Assembly (NCBI RefSeq): GCF_000955975.1
Contig: NZ_JYJF01000006.1
Coordinates: 57,420 to 121,419, forward strand
Length of the DNA stretch: 64,000 bases
Reading direction: 5' to 3'
DNA from: Saccharothrix sp. ST-888
GTDB lineage: Bacteria > Actinomycetota > Actinomycetes > Streptomycetales > Streptomycetaceae
Made by a program: the position numbers and the translations under genes. The first letter of the stretch is position 1. Every line of letters begins with the position of its first letter. The notes beneath the pieces were generated by a model, which was not told the origin of the DNA, ran no database searches, and was given only the letters and a program-made list of their open reading frames with translations. Shown one piece after another: positions 60,206-64,000 of the stretch.

Positions 60206-61636
60206 TCAGCTACGGAGGGTGTGGAGCAGGGTGTCGAAGGCGGTGTGGGCTGCCGCGTCCGTGAAGTGGGTGCGGTCCCAGGCGAGGCGGATCAGGAGGT
60301 CCTCGCCGTGCGAGGCGGAGACTGCGAACGGGGCCGCGATCGGGCGGCCGGCCAGGTGGGTCTCCCGGCCTTCGGTACCGCCGAGCACCAGGGGCGGGCG
60401 GCGGTGCAGGTCCTCGAAGGTGAGCAGGCCGTCCAGCGTCCCGGTCCACTGTGCCCCGGCCGAGCGCGCGGCGTGGACCACCTCGTCGAACGGCATGTCG
60501 GCATGGTCGAGGTCGTCCCACCAGGCGGCGCTCAGCTCGTCCGGCGTGGCCGGGCCGGGCGTGGCCGGGTGTACCAGCGTGTTGAGGAAGCAGCCCAGGA
60601 CCTGCGGCGCGGCGGCCGGCCGGCCGCCCCACGGGTAGCCGAGTGCGAGCGCCCGCTGCGATCCGAACAGCCGGTGTGCGGCCGAGGTCACGGCGTCCAG
60701 CAGGGCCGGGAACGCGATCCGGCGCCCCGCGCCCTCGGCGGCGGGCGACAGCCGGCGGCTCAGCATTCCGGTGCCCTGACCGGCCGCCGGGTCGGTCAGT
60801 TGAGTGGTCGTCGGGTCGGTCGTCGGGTCGGTCGGGTGTTCACCGCCGACGGTGCCCGGTTCGGTGCCGGGTGCGCCGGTGAGGCCGGAGAGCCTGGCGG
60901 CCCAGTGGGCGTGGGCGGCCGGCGAGGCGGCCGCGGCCTCGGCGGCGAGCTGGAGCTCGACCGCCTCGCGGTAGGCCGCGGCGGCCTCCTCAAGCGCCTG
61001 TGGACCGGGGTCGCCCAAGGCGTCCGGGGCATCCTCGCGGTAGGCCAGGGTGAGACCGGCGGTGACGATGCCGAGTGACTGCTCGTCACAGGCCGCGTGG
61101 TCCAGGGCGACCGCGAGTAACTCCTCGTCGTGCTCGGCATCGTGGGCCAGCAGCAGCCGCAGCGCGGGTCCCTCGGCCGGCCAGCCGAGCAGTGCGCGGC
61201 GCAGCGCCTCGTCGGCGGTACCGCCGGGCGGCACCGGTACCTCGCGCACCTCGGCCGACGGCTGACCGAGCCGTAACACGGGTGTGCCGCGCAGCGTCGT
61301 GAAGGTCCCGCGCAGCGCCGGGTGGCGGGCCGCGATCCGGAGTGCGGCGCGGTGCAGGCGGGCCGGGTCGACGGTGCCGCGCGGGAAGGCGAAGAACAGC
61401 GGTACGACGTCGGGGCGGCCCTGCGGATCGAGCCGGCGCGCGAGCAGGAATCGGCGCTGGGCGCCGGTGACCGGGAGCACCGCCGGCCCGGCCGGATCGG
61501 TGGACGAGGCTACGGCGGAGCGGTAGCGGGTGAGATAGGCGGTGGTCAGGTTGGCGGTGCTGCGGCCGGCGGCGGTACGGCCGGCGGCAGCGGGGTTGGC
61601 GGCAGCGGGGTTGGCGGTGGTGCGGCTGGCGGGCAC
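60206..61636 (-). CDS. Stand-alone condensation-domain protein with altered HHxxxDG motif
   Basis: A 476-residue condensation-superfamily protein: VLPVTGAQRRFLLARRLDPQ at the start of the domain (about residue 53) and CFLNTLVHPATPGPATPDEL plus MPFDEVVHAAR late. The active-site motif is ALDHAACDEQS (Asp179, His180, Asp184, Glu185): the catalytic second His is kept, but the first His is Asp and the Gly is Glu. The first 45 residues are low-complexity Ala/Asn/Thr/Pro. GTG 61636 has GGAGA about 8 nt upstream. It may be a trans-acting condensation or structural partner of the adjacent module. Confidence 0.82.
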   Translation of the reverse strand: MPASRTTANPAAANPAAAGRTAAGRSTANLTTAYLTRYRSAVASSTDPAGPAVLPVTGAQRRFLLARRLDPQGRPDVVPLFFAFPRGTVDPARLHRAALRIAARHPALRGTFTTLRGTPVLRLGQPSAEVREVPVPPGGTADEALRRALLGWPAEGPALRLLLAHDAEHDEELLAVALDHAACDEQSLGIVTAGLTLAYREDAPDALGDPGPQALEEAAAAYREAVELQLAAEAAAASPAAHAHWAARLSGLTGAPGTEPGTVGGEHPTDPTTDPTTTQLTDPAAGQGTGMLSRRLSPAAEGAGRRIAFPALLDAVTSAAHRLFGSQRALALGYPWGGRPAAAPQVLGCFLNTLVHPATPGPATPDELSAAWWDDLDHADMPFDEVVHAARSAGAQWTGTLDGLLTFEDLHRRPPLVLGGTEGRETHLAGRPIAAPFAVSASHGEDLLIRLAWDRTHFTDAAAHTAFDTLLHTLRS

Positions 61637-61722
61637 GGGTGGATCTCCGCTTCGGCTCGTGGCGTGTGGGGCGCCCGCAGTGGTGGCTGCGGGGCGCTCG
61701 GTTCGACGCGGGAGGCGTCGGT

Positions 61723-63114
61723 TCAGCGGGCGGGAGGCGCGGGAGCCGGTTCCCCGGCCGGCTCTGGGGCCGGTCCTGCGGTGCGCTCGTCGCGGCTTTG
61801 CGCCGGCTTGACCCCGTCTTGGCCGGCCTCGGTGTCGGCCTCGGTGTCGGTCTCGGTGCCGGCGTGATCGGCGGTCGGGAGGTCCCGCATCCGCCGCAGC
61901 GGCGACAGCAGCAGCGGCAGCGGTACGGTGAGGAACCCCGCCGCGCACACCCAGAGCGCGGCCCTGGGCCCGGCCGCGGCGGCGATGGCGCCGCCGGCCA
62001 GCGCGCCCAGCGGCATGGTGCCCCAGACCAGGAACCGCATGGTGGCGTTCATCCGGCCCAGCAGAGCGGGCGGGCAGATGCTCTGACGGAAGCTCACTTG
62101 GGCGACGTTGTAGACCACGGCACTGAACAGCACCACGGCCGAACCGGCGCCGAACACCGCCGCGCCCGCGCCGCCACCGGACAGCGGCCAGAGCACCGCG
62201 AACGGTGAACTGACCGTCAGTGACAGCCAGATCAGCCTGGCCTGGCCGAACCGCTGGGCCAGCGGCCCGGCGCAGAGTGCCCCGGCCAGGCCGCCGATCG
62301 CCGAGACGGACAGCAGCAGGCCGATGGCGCCGGGGGAGAGGGCGAGCACCCTGACCCAGAAGACGGTCTGCACGGCGACCAGCAGGGCGGCGAAGAAGTT
62401 GGAGGTCGAGGTGGTGACGGCGATCGTCCGCAGCAGCGGGTGGCGCAGGACGAACGAGACCCCCTCGGCGATGTCCGCCCGGAGCGAGCGGCCCGGCGCC
62501 GGTTCGGGCCGGGGCTCGCGCGTGCGGATCCCCAGCAGCAGCAGGGCCGAGGTCAGATAGCCGATCGCGTCGGCCACGATGGCCAGTGGCGCGCCGAGCA
62601 GTTGGACCAGCCCGCCGCCGAGTCCGGGGCCGGCCACCTGGGCCGTGGAACGGACGGTCTCCAGCGCGCCGTTGCCCTCGACCAGCTGCCGGTGGGGCAG
62701 GAGCTGCGGCAGGAAGGACTGGTGCGCGACGTCGAAGAACACCGTCGCCACTCCGGTGACCAGGGCCACCAGATAGAGCTGAACCATCGTCAGCAGGTGG
62801 GCGGCGGCGGCCACCGGCACCGAGCCGACGGCCAGGCAGCGCACCACGTCGGCGCGGATCAGGACCGGCAGCTTGCGCATCCGGTCCACCCAGGCGCCCG
62901 CGGGCAGGCCCACCAGCAGGAAGGCCGCGGTCTCGGCTGCGGTGAGCAGCCCGACCTGCAACGGCGAGGCGTCCAGGACCAGCACGGCGGCCAGCGGCAG
63001 GGCCACCAGGGTTACCTGGCTGCCGAGTTGGCTCGCAGCGGCCCCGGACAGCAGGAACCGGAAGTCACGGTGGCGCAGGGCCTCGCCTGCCAAGAGGCGC
63101 TGAAAAGCGTTCAC
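61723..63114 (-). CDS. MFS transporter, probable exporter of the NRPS product
   Basis: A 463-residue major facilitator with about 10-12 helices: RDFRFLLSGAAASQLGSQVT at the start, LVGLPAGAWVDRMRKLPVLI as the 2-3 loop, and FGQARLIWLSLTVSSPFAVL. The C-terminal 60 residues are a hydrophilic Asp/Thr/Pro-rich cytoplasmic tail. It resembles drug-efflux MFS proteins often found with natural product clusters. GTG 63114. It is first of the same-strand series leading into the NRPS genes (86-nt gap), which supports export of their product. Confidence 0.9.
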   Translation of the reverse strand: MNAFQRLLAGEALRHRDFRFLLSGAAASQLGSQVTLVALPLAAVLVLDASPLQVGLLTAAETAAFLLVGLPAGAWVDRMRKLPVLIRADVVRCLAVGSVPVAAAAHLLTMVQLYLVALVTGVATVFFDVAHQSFLPQLLPHRQLVEGNGALETVRSTAQVAGPGLGGGLVQLLGAPLAIVADAIGYLTSALLLLGIRTREPRPEPAPGRSLRADIAEGVSFVLRHPLLRTIAVTTSTSNFFAALLVAVQTVFWVRVLALSPGAIGLLLSVSAIGGLAGALCAGPLAQRFGQARLIWLSLTVSSPFAVLWPLSGGGAGAAVFGAGSAVVLFSAVVYNVAQVSFRQSICPPALLGRMNATMRFLVWGTMPLGALAGGAIAAAAGPRAALWVCAAGFLTVPLPLLLSPLRRMRDLPTADHAGTETDTEADTEAGQDGVKPAQSRDERTAGPAPEPAGEPAPAPPAR

Positions 63115-63473
63115 CTGTGCGACTGTCGACGAAAAGTGCCATTAAGGGCAACTTGCTGGAACGAATCCGGACTTCTCCCCGCCCGGCCGCGCGCCGTCCG
63201 CCGTACGGGACGGCGATCGGGCGCGACGGGGTGGCGAGATGACCCGGCCGACGAGAAGCAATGGTCCGGACGGTTCTGCGGCTGTCCGGATCGTGTCCAT
63301 GCCGAAGTCCGCTATCCGGACAACCGGTGACCGTCCACCGGACAGCTGCTATCAGATATGGCCGGATTGAGCGAACTATTGTTGATTGTTCATCTCTTTG
63401 TGGAGGTGGTGTGATAACCACCTGTTCCGGTGGGTCCGGACGGCCGTCCCGGGCAGTCAACGCCGCGGGGTGG
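63115..63473. other. Intergenic region upstream of the NRPS cluster
   Basis: No gene seen. Contains an unusually AT-rich patch near 63360-63420 (GAACTATTGTTGATTGTTCA) that may hold the promoter for the MFS-NRPS genes. The only open frames are Arg/Pro-rich shadows. Confidence 0.5.
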
Positions 63474-64000
63474 TCAGCGCGTTGGAGCGCAGGAGTAGAG
63501 CCGCTGCTGGGTGGCGAAGTCGTCGTCGAGCGAAGGGACATCCGACGCGGCCGTCCGGGCGGCGCCACCGTACTCCGCGGCGGGTACCTCGGCACAGTCG
63601 GACTGGACCCACGACCGGATCTGCGCCGCCGCGGTACCGGCCGCGCCGCCGGGGACGGACCCCGGAGTCCGGCTGGTGCCGAGCAGGACGTAGTGCACCT
63701 CCCCGACGTCCACCAGGTGCCGGAACTCCGCCACGGTCGGCCACGGGGCCAGGCCGGTGAAGCCGCCCATCGGCAGGACCTCCTCCCCCGTGGCGAGGAT
63801 GAACGGCGAGGCGCTGCCCCAGCTGGAGGCGGCGAACAGGTAGGGGGAGCCGTTCCGATGGGCCCGCAGATAGCCGAGCAGGGCCTGCTGCGAAGCGGTC
63901 AGCCGGCCGGAGGAGTTGGCGGACATGCTGCTGTCGACCCTGCGCTGCGGGTGCTGGGAGACGGTGGAACCGGAGCCCGAAGGGCCGACGGTGCCCATGC
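63474..64000 (-). CDS. C-terminal part of a GT39-type membrane glycosyltransferase, partial (right edge)
   Basis: The last about 175 residues of a large integral membrane mannosyltransferase-like protein (YkcA/B or ArnT-like). They show the extracytoplasmic C-terminal domain typical of actinobacterial members: LLGYLRAHRNGSPYLFAASS, GSASPFILATGEEVLPMGGF, TVAEFRHLVDVGEVHYVLLG and IRSWVQSDCAEVP. The membrane part lies beyond the right edge. Gene ends at TGA 63474-63476. Same strand as, but upstream of and probably independent from, the NRPS cluster. Confidence 0.8.
   Translation of the reverse strand, partial: MGTVGPSGSGSTVSQHPQRRVDSSMSANSSGRLTASQQALLGYLRAHRNGSPYLFAASSWGSASPFILATGEEVLPMGGFTGLAPWPTVAEFRHLVDVGEVHYVLLGTSRTPGSVPGGAAGTAAAQIRSWVQSDCAEVPAAEYGGAARTAASDVPSLDDDFATQQRLYSCAPTR

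Overview
The window is about 73% G+C, with strongly biased third codon positions, Shine-Dalgarno boxes of the GGAGG type, many GTG starts and several TetR/LysR regulators. Its gene content (CsbD, DUF4180, an Rpf muralytic enzyme behind a c-di-AMP riboswitch, WS/DGAT, NRPS, actinobacterial group 1h hydrogenase) fits a chromosomal segment of a streptomycete (Streptomyces or Kitasatospora). I see no rRNA, tRNA, insertion sequence or CRISPR array. All family assignments were made by reading the translations; no database search was run.

Left part (1-31 kb) is a patchwork of small accessory genes and decayed genes. It opens with a truncated-by-edge qcrB paralog. Gene remnants follow: the C-terminus of a LysR regulator, a low-affinity iron permease tail and the start of a YihY/BrkB protein. 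Then come CsbD, two coupled F420-dependent LLM oxidoreductases, and a cyanate locus (cynT-cynS with divergent cynR-like LysR). A TetR gene divergent from a second orphan qcrB, with twin operator palindromes, lies at 10.3-12.8 kb. A probable glycolipid cassette (alpha/beta hydrolase, GT1 glycosyltransferase, WS/DGAT acyltransferase) lies at 13.5-17.4 kb. A TetR/VC0807/FAD-monooxygenase/P450/ferredoxin stretch lies at 18.6-23 kb. Next are OsmC, membrane, GNAT and lipoprotein genes, an Rpf-LysM muralytic enzyme behind a ydaO-type riboswitch, a scarred divergent SDR/LysR pair, and a GT1 gene with its TetR regulator.

Middle part (31.1-46.3 kb, all minus strand) is a complete oxygen-tolerant [NiFe] hydrogenase locus. 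It reads HypX, small subunit, large subunit, NifU-like protein, two hydrogenase-linked DUF proteins, a 35-aa peptide, a 464-aa unknown protein, a maturation protease and a 36-aa DUF6893-like peptide, then HypA-HypB-HypF-HypC-HypD-HypE. Most junctions are 1-8 nt overlaps, so the genes are probably translated as coupled units. A pair of mutually exclusive long hairpins separates the structural block from hypA. HypX suggests aerobic synthesis of the active-site CO. A 20-bp hairpin terminator closes the locus.

Right part holds a crotonase, a secreted PL7 alginate lyase, and an apparently unfamiliar small NRPS cluster (48.7-63.1 kb, all minus strand). In transcription order this is MFS exporter, stand-alone degenerate condensation protein, C-A-T, acyl-CoA dehydrogenase, A-T, A-T, and a terminal C-(vestigial A)-T-SDR protein. 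No thioesterase, MbtH or phosphopantetheinyl transferase is present in the window. The last gene, cut by the right edge, is the C-terminus of a GT39-type membrane glycosyltransferase.
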